This document shows, piece after piece, positions 23,237-36,935 of a stretch of DNA of 64,000 bases. Origin of the DNA: Leptodontidium sp. MPI-SDFR-AT-0119. Lineage: Eukaryota > Ascomycota > Leotiomycetes > Helotiales > Leptodontidiaceae. The stretch's first letter is position 1, and every line of letters starts with the position of its first letter. Where the stretch lies: assembly GCA_020726505.1 (NCBI GenBank), contig JAHLEZ010000003.1:2914001-2978000 (forward strand), given 5' to 3'. Below the pieces are notes generated by a model that saw only the letters and a program-made list of their open reading frames with translations, ran no database searches and was not told where the DNA came from. Made by a program: the position numbers and the translations under genes.

Positions 23237-24390
23237 GTCGTTGAATTTTGTTTGTTCGATTGGTTGATTTTGGGAGAAGTTGGCTCGAAGTGATGAGGGA
23301 CTGAAGTGTTGATTGCTGTGTGATGGCCAACTTTCCGGTGGATGGTTGAATGGGTTTAAGTATTTCTAATTTTGCTTCCAGGGAAATTCCAAACCTTTGA
23401 GTAGCCTTGAAAAGACACTCCTCGCTCGTGTGTTGTGGCATGTTGATGTTCTTCGCTTGCAGTCAGCGATGGTGTGGGTCGTACGATGGGAACAAAATAT
23501 CACCCGATTTCATTGTCGGGCTCATCCGGCATCAGCCAACTTTGCGGTTTCTCGAACTACAAATTCCTGATCGCTCCGTTCCGCACTCAACATCGCCATA
23601 CGTCTGGCATTTTAACTTCGAGGCATTCCGATTGGTGCATTTACTTGGGATAAAAGTTGTAGGGACTATGCACGTGACGGCATCTCGTCGAGCAAAGTGC
23701 ACCGACGACATTCCCAAGTCGAGAAGGTATAAACAAGTAGCGCTCTTTTTCAAAGTAAAGTTTTCTTGTGCGTTTTCTACGCCTCTCTTTGGAAATGGTA
23801 TTTCATATCAAGCCCATCATCTTCCGGCCGTCACAGAAATTGGCACTTGACCGAAGTGACCCAATAGAATTGCCAATTTGCATTTTACGACCACGACCCA
23901 CCAAAGTTCAATGTCAGCTGCATGTGGCCGCGCCTTTACCTGCGCTGTATTAATGACATCAGGTTCGCATCCTTTTGACGTTCAAGTCCCTCGCCGGGAA
24001 GGCTTGAAGTACCTGCTCCATGACCTGAAGGTCTAAATGTTCCATTTAGTCTTACATCTTGCTCTGATTGTACTTGCTGCATCATTACTCAATGCGTATG
24101 TCACACAATCTAGGTGACTTACTACCCTCAGGCCGGGATGGATGTTAAATGTCACCAGTTCCAATGAGACTTTGAGCGTGGACTGACCAATCACCCGGTG
24201 ATGATACCAAATCTTGGTGTTCAATTGGTCCGACCATTAACATTTATTGAGGCCTGTAGAGAGTACTCACGATGAGATATGTAGATGGCTATTCTGCTTA
24301 ATCAGCAACCATAGTGGGGTAAATATCAACTAAATTCCAAACACTCTCCTATCACTGGCACGATTCATCACCAAACAAAACATATTTACA
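23237..24390. other. Divergent intergenic region, no gene seen
   Basis: Separates the minus-strand small gene from the plus-strand GAF-like gene. The open frame 23407-23850 (+) has no motif and is contradicted by frames on the other strand. No repeats. Confidence 0.5.
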
Positions 24391-25188
24391 ATGTGGCAAG
24401 CAGCACCTGTCCCTAAATTACCAGATGATCTCGAGGATGTTTTCTCCGCTCATGAAGGGGAGCCGGAAGCTCTCCTCACAGCTTTCATGCCAGTCTTCTG
24501 CGATCACGTGAATGCCGACCGAATGTTTATTCAACCAAGAAACCCCAATACTAGAGTCTGCAAAGTTCTGCGCTGGAGAAGAACCGATAAGATACCTATG
24601 TAAGAATTTGGGTCTAACATCGCTTCGTAATTTGCTAATAATTCCGCGCGATAGGCCGGCGATTCCGGGGAATGTCAAGCCCAGTCAGTGGTTTGTGGAA
24701 GATCATTGGGAGATTGAAGATCCTCTCTGGAGAGCAGCCCTCAATGTGAGCAATTCGGATCCTACTTGTTTAACCGAAAGAACAAAGTCATAGCTAAGTT
24801 TTGAGAAAGCTCAAAGCGAGGTAAACAAGTCACACGCGCCCCTGAACCCATCTCGGCTAATGTTGGTAGTATTTACGTCGAAGATCTTCAAAAAGCTGCA
24901 GACGAAGGCCTGTTGAACTTGGAATTTGAGAACAAGTACATGTTTCATACTGCATTCATCCATGCTCATGCGCATCTACCAGCAATACCACCACCTGGAT
25001 CGATAAATGATCCTGGCGCTGAGGGGAGGAAGTTTTATGGATCTGTCCAACCTGCTGTTTTTGATGGGCCTCGAGTTTGGGGAGCCGAGATCCATGGGTT
25101 GGTAGAAAAATGCCTCGTGCGACTCGCGCCAGTCATGAAAACTCTGGGGGAGACTGCTCCTGGGCTGGACACCTTTAGCATCAAGTAA
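24391..25188 (+). CDS. GAF-like domain protein (209 aa) with an 11-nt exon
   Basis: Probably a small single-domain sensor or stand-alone GAF-like protein; ligand unknown. Four exons: 24391-24599, 24655-24745, 24809-24819 (11 nt) and 24870-25188; introns of 55, 63 and 50 bp; 210 codons. Text seen: KLPDDLEDVFSAHEGEPEAL, then ADRMFIQPRNPNTRVCKVLRW, WFVEDHWEIEDPLWRAALN, then LKASIYVEDLQKA across the micro-exon, then HTAFIHAHAH and F-Y-G-S-V-Q-P-A-V-F-D-G-P-R-V-W, ending in LAPVMKTL. This order (N-terminal domain, D-P-L-W, I-H-A-H, Q-P-x-V-F-x-x-P-R-x-W) recalls fungal GAF-domain-like proteins; the domain name is from memory. The 11-nt exon is the only solution I found that joins the two halves in phase. 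Confidence 0.62.
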
Positions 25189-25839
25189 ACAGTCATTGGC
25201 TGCTGAAGTCAAGTCGCGATCTCGTTCCTTGTATCTTCCGCAAACTTGATAGCATCTAGAAAGGCTTCGGAAGTCTTTTTCTTTGTTAATTCGGTCCTAC
25301 TACAGCTGCTAGCAGGATACTTCAACTCTGTGTCACGGCGAATTACCCAGATGAAGGTTCATCACGTGTCATGGAAGTCACGTATTGGACCGCTTCTTCC
25401 CGCTTATGCAGGAGTTCCTTTTCCTCGAACTGCGAAAGTTAGCAGAATCACCTGGACTTGTTTTCATGAAGAATGGCCCATCCTCGCCGTCTGTTAATTT
25501 GTTTCCCGAATCTGTTCCATTCACAGAAGACCCCGAATTTTCAAAACTCTCCAGAACAGTATCAAGAAATACAATTTCTTCGTGATTTGAATATCAACAA
25601 GACTATTGACCAATCGGACTGAGCTTTGCGTCGACTTGTGTAACAAACATCCCCCGTCGATGTCTACTGTGTGAAAACTTGCTTTCTATCTAACGACAGT
25701 ATTTACAAATTGGATCGCTGCATAATCCCTGGGTTTGACAATACTTGATCCCTCGATTCACTGCAAGCCACTTCTGCAGAGATCAGAGTGCCAAATTTGA
25801 AAAGACTAGAACTTTCAACGTCGGTCAAGATCCACCACA
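25189..25839. other. Intergenic with a possible gene remnant
   Basis: A coding-like stretch at about 25330-25585 is split between two plus-strand frames: one reads DEGSSRVMEVTYW, the next reads L-D-R-F-F-P-L-M-Q-E-F, then LELRKLAESPGLVFMKNGP and stops at 25585. No start or intron joins them. It could be a small decayed gene; family unknown. Confidence 0.3.
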
Positions 25840-28130
25840 ATGCCTTGGAATACTGCTACAAGTATGCGAACGAGCCGAGGAGAACAGGATCCCAAACAAC
25901 AACCTATCTGTGTCTGGTTCTGCCATGACTGTGGGGATCAAGGAGGAATGTCTATAGTCATTGAGCACTGTCCAGGATGCCACCACGAACGCTGCGAACA
26001 TTGCAATGCAGAATGGACTTATTCAGTCAGAGTGGACTCTTTCTCATTAACTGAAGTCTCAAAGTATGTATGAAGTGTTCCAGAGCGACTCCGCTGTGCT
26101 AAAGACATCTGCAGACTTTCGGGATCGAGAATTAGGGATGACTCCTCGCAGAAATCTGCTGCTCTTGGAGCTGTGACTGAGCATGCGGTTGCGCCTAATT
26201 CGTGAGTCCATTCCCATAGATGAGAGAATCGTCTAAATTGCCAACCAGATACCCAATCAGACCACCGAAATATGAAAGCTGCATGACCACCGCCAGACCA
26301 AAACGGAGCTGCTCACCCCCGATCCTTCTCCCAGCACTTTCACCAAACTCTGCATGCGCGAGCGCGAGCCCCTCGGATTCCATTGAAACATACACACCTC
26401 AATCCTTCTCCTGTCACTCCACAGCTACCCCAAGGTCCCATGAAGCGCCGCCCGACTACCAGTATGGAGGAAGTGGATACGAGAGGGAGGATGTTGGTGA
26501 AAGTAAACAAGACCATGACATCAGCACTGGAGATGAAGACGACGAAGAAGATTTGTCAGTTGAAGGATATTCGCCTGACAGTATGAGGATTCTAGAATCT
26601 AGGTTCTTATCACTTTTCAATCACGAGCCAAGCAATATTGCGAACCTCCTTGCAAAATTCCAGGACCTGATGCAATTCGAATTCGGAGTCAAAACCGCAA
26701 CTAATTCGAGCGCGGAAACACCTTCTTCATCTGGAATTGGAACCTTTGATCAGGGATCGATTGAGTCTTCATCCATGACCACTCCTTCTTACAGTAATGC
26801 CTCATCGAGATCGCCAAATCTGAAGCGTGGCAGAAAGAAAGACGACGAAGAACAAAAACCTAGGCGAACAAGGCGGAAGCAGCTCCCAGAACGGGACGTC
26901 TTACATTTTGCTTGTCCTTTTCGGAAAAAAAATCCGAGCAAGTACGGTAGCTTGACAGATGAAAGGTTCTCCTCTTGTCTTGCCCCCAAGATTCCCGAAT
27001 TGCGGCGCATACAGTGAGTTACGACAAGTTCCTCGTTCATCTCTGCTTAAGTGCCAAGGCTAATTTGGTGCAAGATACCACTTAGAATCTACACACCGAA
27101 CACCTCAATGCGTCAGATGCTACTCGCTTTTCAACGATGAGAGGGGCTTGATGGACCATCAGATGGAGGACCCATGCACTCTCAAATCTGAGTCATTGAA
27201 AGAAGGCATCAACCCTGATGAGTGGTCCTCCATCAGAGCTCTCCTCAAAGCCAAGAAGACAAAATCCGAAGACGAAAAGTTGGAATATGAGAAACGGAAG
27301 TGGTTTGAAATATTCAAGTTGCTTTTTCCGGGCACGAGTCCGCCCGATAATCCCTGTAAGTGGTGTCCAGAACTAGCTCAAGATGGGGAGACTGAATCTA
27401 CAAAGGGAACGAGCTGTACATGCCAGCGTCGAAGGCCTCGATCACCGTAGATCACGTCCTGGGATCTTTTGAAAGACATGTTGAAGAGCAGATTAAGAAC
27501 CGAAATCTGGAAAGAAATTCAGAGGTTCATCATGGCATTCAAAACATTCTGGCCTCATTTCGTCGATATCAGGAAAATTTGGCGACTCCTCAGGGTAGCT
27601 CTCGACTCGACTCGCCCTCAGAACACCATCACACCCGTGGCTTGGAAATCTCCCCAGACACTTCTACTTATCAAGTAGACGCAGAAGCAAGGCAAATGTC
27701 GCAAGCAAATGACATTCCCTTAGAGCCTTTGCAGCGACCTACTTATTCCTACGGACAACCAATGACCACGCAAGACTCCACTTCCTATTTTCATGGGGAA
27801 GGGAATCCTCAGATCCGGCAGTCTGAAGCTCAAATGGATACATCAGACTTTCAACCACCCAGTGCCGATATGCCCTCGGAGATGGTCTACGATTTCGAAT
27901 ATCTCCCAAACGATGAAATTTTTCCAGCAGATCTCAATTTCAGCGATTATGATAGGTCATTCTTTAATGACCCAGGGAACGAGAACCACCACTTATTCCT
28001 CGACCAAGAAACTCCAAGTTCATCTCTTCCGGATATTCTTGTTTTAGAGAATGATGATATGCCTGATTCGTTTGTTGAGCAGCACCTGAAGACTAAGCAT
28101 CATGGGAACATGGCCCTCCGTCAGCCTTGA
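25840..28130 (+). CDS. Zinc-finger protein, tandem copy A (693 aa)
   Basis: Probably nuclear; a member of a filamentous-fungal family combining an N-terminal Cys-rich finger with a C2H2-like pair and an acidic tail. Five exons: 25840-26063, 26115-26201, 26249-27013, 27075-27355 and 27406-28130; introns 51, 47, 61 and 50 bp with phases 2, 2, 2, 1; 694 codons. The N-terminal finger has C28-x2-C31-x12-C44-x2-C47-H-H-x2-C52-x2-C55 with the core GGMS and EHCPGCHH. A basic stretch (KRGRKKDDEEQKPRRTRRK) precedes FACPFRKKNPSKYG, then Y-H-L-E-S-T-H and CVRCYSLFN-x6-LMDHQ, i.e. C2H2-like elements across intron 3. After that comes KRKWFEIFKLLFPG-x8-NPW, a segment conserved in this family, and a Ser/Asp/Glu-rich tail. 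Its twin lies 1.2 kb downstream. Confidence 0.8.
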
Positions 28131-29319
28131 AAGACGGAAGCTAGAATTTTTTGTCGTGGTCGATGGGAAATAAACAAATGTATTTTTCCTCCGCCTACAG
28201 GCTTTAAGGAAATTCGGTAGCAAATATTGACCCCAAACAAGATTCGTTTAGTGTCAAAGAGGGTCAACTGTGAACTTGACGATGAACACTGAACCATTGA
28301 AACCTGATATGTTTGAGCTGAACGCCACCACCCAGAAGGCCAAAATGGATGAAGCGCTCCATTTGAAATGTATTTTAGCTTGTGGGCCATATATCCATGA
28401 GCTGGTAAACAAATGTTCAGTGTGCATTGCACCCAGTCGTGAGGACGACCGCGGACACAGCTTCGGCCTTGGTACCATGCAAGGCTATCTAAGTTGCAAG
28501 ATCGCCATGAAAGTTTACACTGCTAAGCGCGTTGTTTATCCCATGGACCGGTGTACCCGCCCCCTTCCAAGACTTTGCGGGGCCTAACTGAAGTCCCTAA
28601 AGCTGGCTCCCAGAAGCGCTGCAAGAACGCTATGATCTAAGCCTGAGGATTATCGGTTTAGTGTGCAGTGCCCTGAAGCGAGCCCTGTAGCAGAGCTGCT
28701 TAAGAAATCTATTAAGTCCTAGCGGTTTGATTGGTCACAACCCCTGTCTCGCTTAATCCACCAGTTCATGGGATATGCCACTGCCTGAATCATTAACTCT
28801 TCACCCGTAAATCATCTGAAAAGTCGACTAGCTCTGTTTCTCAAAAGCGTTGTGATTATAAGTCCGATCTTTTGCTTCTTCGATCTAGAGATGTCAGATT
28901 CCGAGCATGTCTCACAGTCTCATTGGTTGACCACGCGACGTCCATCTCCCAATCATCACTCCAGGCGAAGCTTCGCAGTAATCCTTGTAATGTTACACGA
29001 AGTCTTGTCTCCCACGGAACGCTTTTTATACCTTGAGCATTCTCTCACAATCTTAATGCTATTCCTCTTGTAACTTTCAATAACAATTTCTTCGAAGAAT
29101 TTTTGAGACGATACAAATCGACTGAACGTCAATGTCGAGGCTGAAGTATCTGGCACTACTGCAAGGCTGAATCTTCAACAGGGAACCTTGTCCGATCTGT
29201 AGTTTGGACCTCACATTGATCCCTTGACCATTGAACCTCGAGCTTCCATATCATTATCATCGTACTGACCAACTCAATCCATTTAATTCAAGATCTTTCC
29301 AGAACCTGTGCACTCCAGA
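28131..29319. other. Intergenic between the tandem zinc-finger genes
   Basis: 1.2 kb spacer. Frame 28270-28587 (+, from an in-frame start at 28282) would give about 100 residues but has no homologous feature that I recognise. It must hold the promoter of copy B. Confidence 0.45.
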
Positions 29320-31833
29320 ATGGACACACTTCACTCCCAGCCAGGTTGCTCCAATAAGCCGAATAACAGAGGACCAGGAAAAGATGAAGCAACGCGTTCT
29401 TTCTGCAAGATCATTGAGTGGATGTGGTCGTGCAGTAATTGTGGAGAACACGGTGGCATGTCAGTTTTTATCGAACATTGCCCAGGCTGTCACCATCGCC
29501 GCTGTAACGACTGCCGCACGGAGTCAGTAACCAAAACGCAGCGGATTGGGAAATCATCTGGGGTCAATTCGGACACAAAGTTCCATCACTTTTACCCTTT
29601 GTGGAATGTCCCAGAATATCCATTTTCCTCAAACACCAGGCGTCATTCTACTTCCTCAAGGTACGTACACGATAGCACCCGAAGGCCAAATGAGCACAAG
29701 CATCTCATGTACGGCACTTTCAAGCTGATCTAAAGCTAGCAATTCAAGTCCACCCCATAAGACACCATCCGTTCAGCAGGCAAGACCCCCGTTGCCATCG
29801 ATACTCAAAGCCAACGAGCTGCTAGGAAGAGCGCCGTAAGTGCTGTTCAACCACATTAAAAGAGTCGAATACATTTGCTGACCACTAATCAGGAGCTTCA
29901 CTGCGACTGATACACCAAAAGCGCGGAAATTCTCCACGAAAAAACTTTCACTCCCGCAACCTCTTCATCCTCAGCTACCGTTCCCACTTCCACCCCTTCT
30001 CCATCGTCGACCATCAATACAGCAGAGGAGAGTGACATGTTTGACAACAACAGCAGGGTCGATGAGAGTGACACCGATCTCGACGTTGGTGACATGGACC
30101 AGACCGACGATTCGTCAGATAGCGATAACTCTGACTCTGATGAACCAAGCTTGGAGAGAACTTCCCGCATCTTCAGCCGCCACCTCGCGTCGTTTCTTGG
30201 CCATGACTTGGATCTTGCTGCGAGGCTGATACCGCGAATGCATAGCTTTCTATTTGACAATTCAACAAAACATCACAGGAGCCACGGGCCCTCGGGTAGC
30301 TCCTCTAGTACCACAGTCAACAATGGAGAGTCTCAACATGCCATCGGCAGCTCCTCTCGAATGACCCAGCAGAGTGGAGAAGAAGGCAAGAATGTGCTAA
30401 AGCACAACCGAGAGGACGATGATGACGACGATGGCGACCGATCCAGCAAGACAAAGAGGTCGCGGATCGTTCCTCGTGAGCAGACACCTCTATTTGCCTG
30501 CCATTTTCGCAAGAAGGACACCGAAAGATATGGTAATCCACAGAGCCGATGGTACAAACACTGTTCTAGCCCGTGCAGCTCTGATCTTCGCAGGATAAAG
30601 TAAGTATCCTTGAGGCTTGTGCTGTCGCGTGCAGTTCTAACATGTGTAAAGAAACCATTTCAAGAAGAGACATCGGCTCTCCCATTGCGAAAATTGCGGT
30701 AAGCCATACGTCACCCCGGTAGAATCGGTCACCAGTCAACCATGTACCGACCACACAAATCGAACAGCCTACGGGGCGCATTCTATCATGTCAGATATGG
30801 ACGAAGGCCTCGATTCACGAGCACCAGAAGAAAATCCCGAGCTGTTGTCGAATTGCTGTTCTCAGCCATACATTGTACGCAGCGACATTGATAAGGAACA
30901 GTGGGAAAGAATTCAAGATGTACTTTCCAAGAAGGGAAAGAGGAGTTTGCAGAAGTCGAAGACAGAGCTTGAGAAGTGGTACGACGTTTGGGAAATTCTT
31001 TTTCCTAGTGCTTCTGGCATTCCTGTGCCAACGAACCCTTGTACGTTCATCAATATCGCTTATTTGTTTCGATCGCTAGAAGACTTATCAGTATAGGGGC
31101 CGAGTCATCAGTGGTAGCAGGATCCGTTATGAATGGTCTGGCCGATTTTGAGAGATTTTTAGAAGCTGAAATGAACAGTAGTGTTTCCGGACATTTGTTT
31201 CATCAAATGCAACAAATCTTGGAGGCATTCAAACGAAGTGTTGCACAAGAAAGAGCGCCTCCAAGAGCCAACCAATATGCTACCTTCGATTACTTTCCGG
31301 ACCCTGCTCTTCAAACCAGCCAGACCATGGAAGACAATGATTCAACAATATCGCCTGAAACCTCATCTTCCAATTCGGCAAGCACTGCCACAGTGCTATC
31401 AAATACTGCATGGAACTGTGTTGCTTCAAACGCACAAAGGCTACAGCAAGATACCTCCACCAACGAGCTCTCCTCGCCGGCAGCTCCAGTATACCTCCCA
31501 TTCCAGTCAGATTACCATCAGTCATCGCCACAATCTGGATCATCCTTGGAGCCACAACCGTTCCTCCACCAATCATTGCCTCTAAGCAGTGTATCAATGT
31601 GGGCGCCATTGTTGCTAGAACAGCCCTTGCTAGTTTCTCGACATACCGATGACCAGAACGACTTTGCTTTGAACTCCGGCACTGGATACAGTAATTATAA
31701 CACAGACAATGCAATGAGCTCTAGCTTTGACTTTGAACATGAGTTGGACTTCATGATAGCCCATTCGTCCGAACCAGCGATATATCCGAACGATCAAGAG
31801 TTAGAGCTCTGGCAATACGGTTCCGGAATCTGA
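29320..31833 (+). CDS. Zinc-finger protein, tandem copy B (746 aa)
   Basis: Paralogue of the gene at 25840. Exons 29320-29660, 29740-29835, 29922-30599, 30652-31040 and 31097-31833; introns 79, 86, 52 and 56 bp with phases 2, 2, 2, 1, identical to copy A; 747 codons. The N-terminal finger has exactly the same spacing (C38, C41, C54, C57, C62, C65) and the same cores GGMS and EHCPGCHH. An acidic middle (DDDDDD) is followed by the basic KTKRSR, LFACHFRKKDTERYG, a finger with HCENCGKPY, then KWYDVWEILFP-x10-NPW and a Ser/Gln-rich tail ending in LELWQYGSGI. Introns 1 and 2 use acceptors (CTAG, AAAAG) downstream of nearer AGs, chosen because the nearer ones hit stops; this is the weakest part of the model. 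Probable DNA- or RNA-binding nuclear protein; target unknown. Confidence 0.75.
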
Positions 31834-32654
31834 GATATCTATCACAACAGATATTTCTTCGTTGAAGCTGCTAGCATAATACAATCAGTAGCAAATCGGC
31901 TGAAAGTTCGCTGGCAACCCAGCGGCTTTGCGATTTCGGTTGAGGTTGCACGGATGGACCAGCAAGTGTGTTGGAAGAAAGACAAGGATCCTGTTTATTG
32001 AGAGTGTAAGTTGCTAATCTATCCGGTTCCAATTGATCTATGCTAAGATGTTCAGTGCATATGAAGTTATAGTTGGTGCCTAGTGCCTGTGTTAAAGGTG
32101 TGTGCTATGAGTTGTTTTGGGTCGTGTGGCGGAGTCTTCTTAGTAGAGAGCGGAATCTCACGGCGGAAGCTCGCAGCGGATACCATGCTATTGTTCTACT
32201 TGATATTTTTCTCGCTGTTCAAGGCGTATTTTGAGCCTATGAAGGGGTTGAAAACAAGTTGCGTAAAGGCGGCAGAGACGTTGCATGACAGAAGCTTCGC
32301 TAAAGGCCCTTATTTATTAGGCGAGGGCGATGCGAGATCAACAAAACTGCGAGAGCACAGGGACAAAGGGAGAAGTGGTGGTCTGCACCTTGAAGCAGTA
32401 AAGTAAATTCGGTGTTTGAGCAAAGAATAGCCTCGGGTACGGTCACTTCCCAAGCAGAAACACAGAAATTACCTCATTTGACGGGGTAAACGCGGGGCTA
32501 TTGTTCCACTTCATTCCACCTGGTCCCACATGGCATGGCAGTGGGGCTGTCGCTGAGCATAAATACAGAGCCATAATACATATCACAAAAAAGTGTTAAC
32601 CGTATCATTGTCTTTGGTTCCCATGTTTGACTCAATGGTCAGAAAATTCTAGTC
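31834..32654. other. Intergenic, no gene seen
   Basis: Spacer of 0.8 kb before the flavoenzyme. The frame 32083-32406 has no motif. Nothing else supported. Confidence 0.5.
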
Positions 32655-34649
<1,995 letters not shown>

Positions 34650-35818
34650 TCAAAGCAACACTGTTAAGTTTCATGCATTAGGCTTAGAATACGTATGATA
34701 GCCTCCATTCGAAGGCAATGTGTTTATCAACCGCCTTCAACCTGAACCTAACGCTAGATGAACTGCGAGACATACGATATTGAAGGACTAGAGCGCGCAA
34801 TCAACTCGAGGAGAGTTTGCTCTCTCAAGGTTGTACATGGGAAGAAATTCAACAGAAGCAGGTGGGGGAGATATTTTGATTGGTTTCATTGGTCACGTCC
34901 ATACGTCAGACATCGTCACGGCACCCAATTCGACACGGCAAGAGATATGGGTTCCCCGGTCTTGGATTCGATGATCAAACCGTACCCCGATGCTTGTGAT
35001 TTAGACCTCCTAAATAAACTTACGTTCGATTTCCCCGCTGGCGATCGCGATGCGAGCTGTTGTCGCTTAGAAGAATTCCCAAGGAGTTTTGAGAACCTTG
35101 CGCCATCACTACATATATGAATGGCTGCGCACTTTGCTCTTCCGATGGCTTTCAAATGACTTGAAAATCCGAACAACACCCTTGTGCTATCATCTTATGA
35201 TTCTTGATCAAATCCGATGACCTGCTACGATGAGTAGGTCTGTTCCCGCCAAGATGTTTCAACCTCGATTGGAGGCCAGCCTCGCTTACACCCTCCCCTC
35301 CTTTACTCCAAACAAGACACCATTCGTTTCGCCAAGCACGGAACCAAAGTCAGAAACCATCGTCTCAACTTCTCCGTCCATTCAGCATCGCACCCTCTGC
35401 CCGCATTGGAGCCATTATTCATGCTCGACCCCCCTGCTGTGTTTGTGGCTCAAAGTCAAATCCGTCAGTCTACCAAGGACCATCCCATACATCAGCAGCA
35501 GAAATTGAAGTCGGTAAGTACTCGCTGTGCAGGAATAAACTCAACTCGGAATCCTCGTTAGAGTTTGTTAAGGAATCTCGTCACCGATCCGTGCGCCTGT
35601 TCATGACGACCACTTTTGGTTGTAGATATGCTGATCATCGAGAGAGTTCACCAGGAGAACGCATGAATGAATCAGCGATGCACCACACATGCATGTCGGG
35701 GAGCAGCAGTACAGAGAATTAACATGCAAACCATAACAGGAACTTCTTAAGGGCAGAGCAAACCCACATTTTAGATCCGTTCTATCTAAGCAGGACTTTT
35801 GAACTATCAAGGACGATC
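34650..35818. other. Intergenic, no gene seen
   Basis: 1.2 kb between the flavoenzyme and aquaporin genes. Frames 34758-35120 and 35230-35508 (+) lack motifs and supporting splice structure. Not annotated as genes. Confidence 0.5.
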
Positions 35819-36935
35819 ATGAATAGCTACCAGAACCAGATGCCGATTCCACTTGCATATACCAGCCACAGCAAGTCCGATTTTGTGTTTCCGAGGCGTC
35901 CACCTACGCCAGCACAATACAGTGCCCCTCTTCTGGCTAGAACAGAACCCTTGTATGATCGACCGAGGCATCCGCTGTTGACTTGGATGAGCGATGATGT
36001 GCGGAACCATATTATTGCCATAATAGGGGAATTTCTAGGGACCTTCTCGTTTCTCTTTTTCTCGTTGACCGCTGTCCAGACGGCAAACTCCAAACCGGAT
36101 ACTTTGCCTAGGATAGACTTTCTTTCGACTTCACCGAGCCTACTGCAAATCGTATATATCAGCTTCGCCTTTGGAGGCAGTCTGGCTGTTAATGTCTGGG
36201 TGTTTTTCAGAATCAGCGGCGGACAATTCAATCCAGCTGTGGGTCGAAAACCGGCCTCGTTTTGGTGTTGCTGTTTTACTGACCTCCACAGGTAACTTTC
36301 GGACTGTGCCTTGTTGGAGCTGTACCATGGCAGAGGGGTGCTTTACTGGTCCCTGCCCAGTTGCTTGGGGCTGCTGCTTCGTCTCTAATGGTATCCGATC
36401 TGTTCCCAGGCGATTTCAACACCCAATCCAATCTCGCCACTGGAGTGTCTGTCAATCAAGGATTTGTCATTGAGATGATGTTGACTCTTTTGTTGGTCTT
36501 CACAATCATGATGCTAGCTGTCGAAAACCACCGTGGATCATTCCTTGCTCCCCTCGGCATTGGAATTGCACTGTTCATGGGACACATGATTGGTATGTAT
36601 TTTGAACTTGTGGATTTGAAAATGACCGCTAACGTGGCATAGGGATTAACTTCACCGGTGCTGCTATCAATCCCGCAAGGAGCTTCGGTCCAGATGTCGT
36701 ACTAGGTGACTTCAAAGGCAACCACTGGATTTACTACATTGGGCCATTACTGGGGGCGTTTTTGGCGGCAATGATCTACAAGGTTCTGAAGTTCCTGGAA
36801 TACACGACTGCGAATCCAGGACAGGACGATGACGGATTGGATGTCTACCGTATCGTGACGAGTAGGCCGCAGCCCCTACGCCGACGAAACAGCAACGAGA
36901 GTGTAACATCTCTCGTGCCACTTGCATACCACTGA
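35819..36935 (+). CDS. Aquaporin (MIP family), orthodox type, 337 aa
   Basis: Water or small-solute channel of a cell membrane. Exons 35819-36238, 36292-36592 and 36643-36935; introns 53 and 50 bp; 338 codons. The first NPA motif lies exactly at the first splice (QFNPA ending exon 1, then V-T-F-G-L from exon 2), and the second is complete: G-A-A-I-N-P-A-R-S-F-G-P-D. Six hydrophobic helices plus the two NPA half-helices are visible. The cytosolic N-terminus (about 65 residues, MNSYQNQMPIPLAYT...) is longer than in animals, as in fungal AQY-like proteins. The NPARSFGP signature and the absence of the D-P-A-R-D-x-G-P aquaglyceroporin motif favour water over glycerol. The donor GTGGGT at 36239 was chosen to keep NPA in phase. 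The C-terminal tail is Arg/Ser-rich. Confidence 0.93.

Noticed and set aside
34758..35120. 120-codon plus-strand frame
   Set aside because: No recognisable motif, no homologous neighbour and no splice structure; kept as unassigned sequence.
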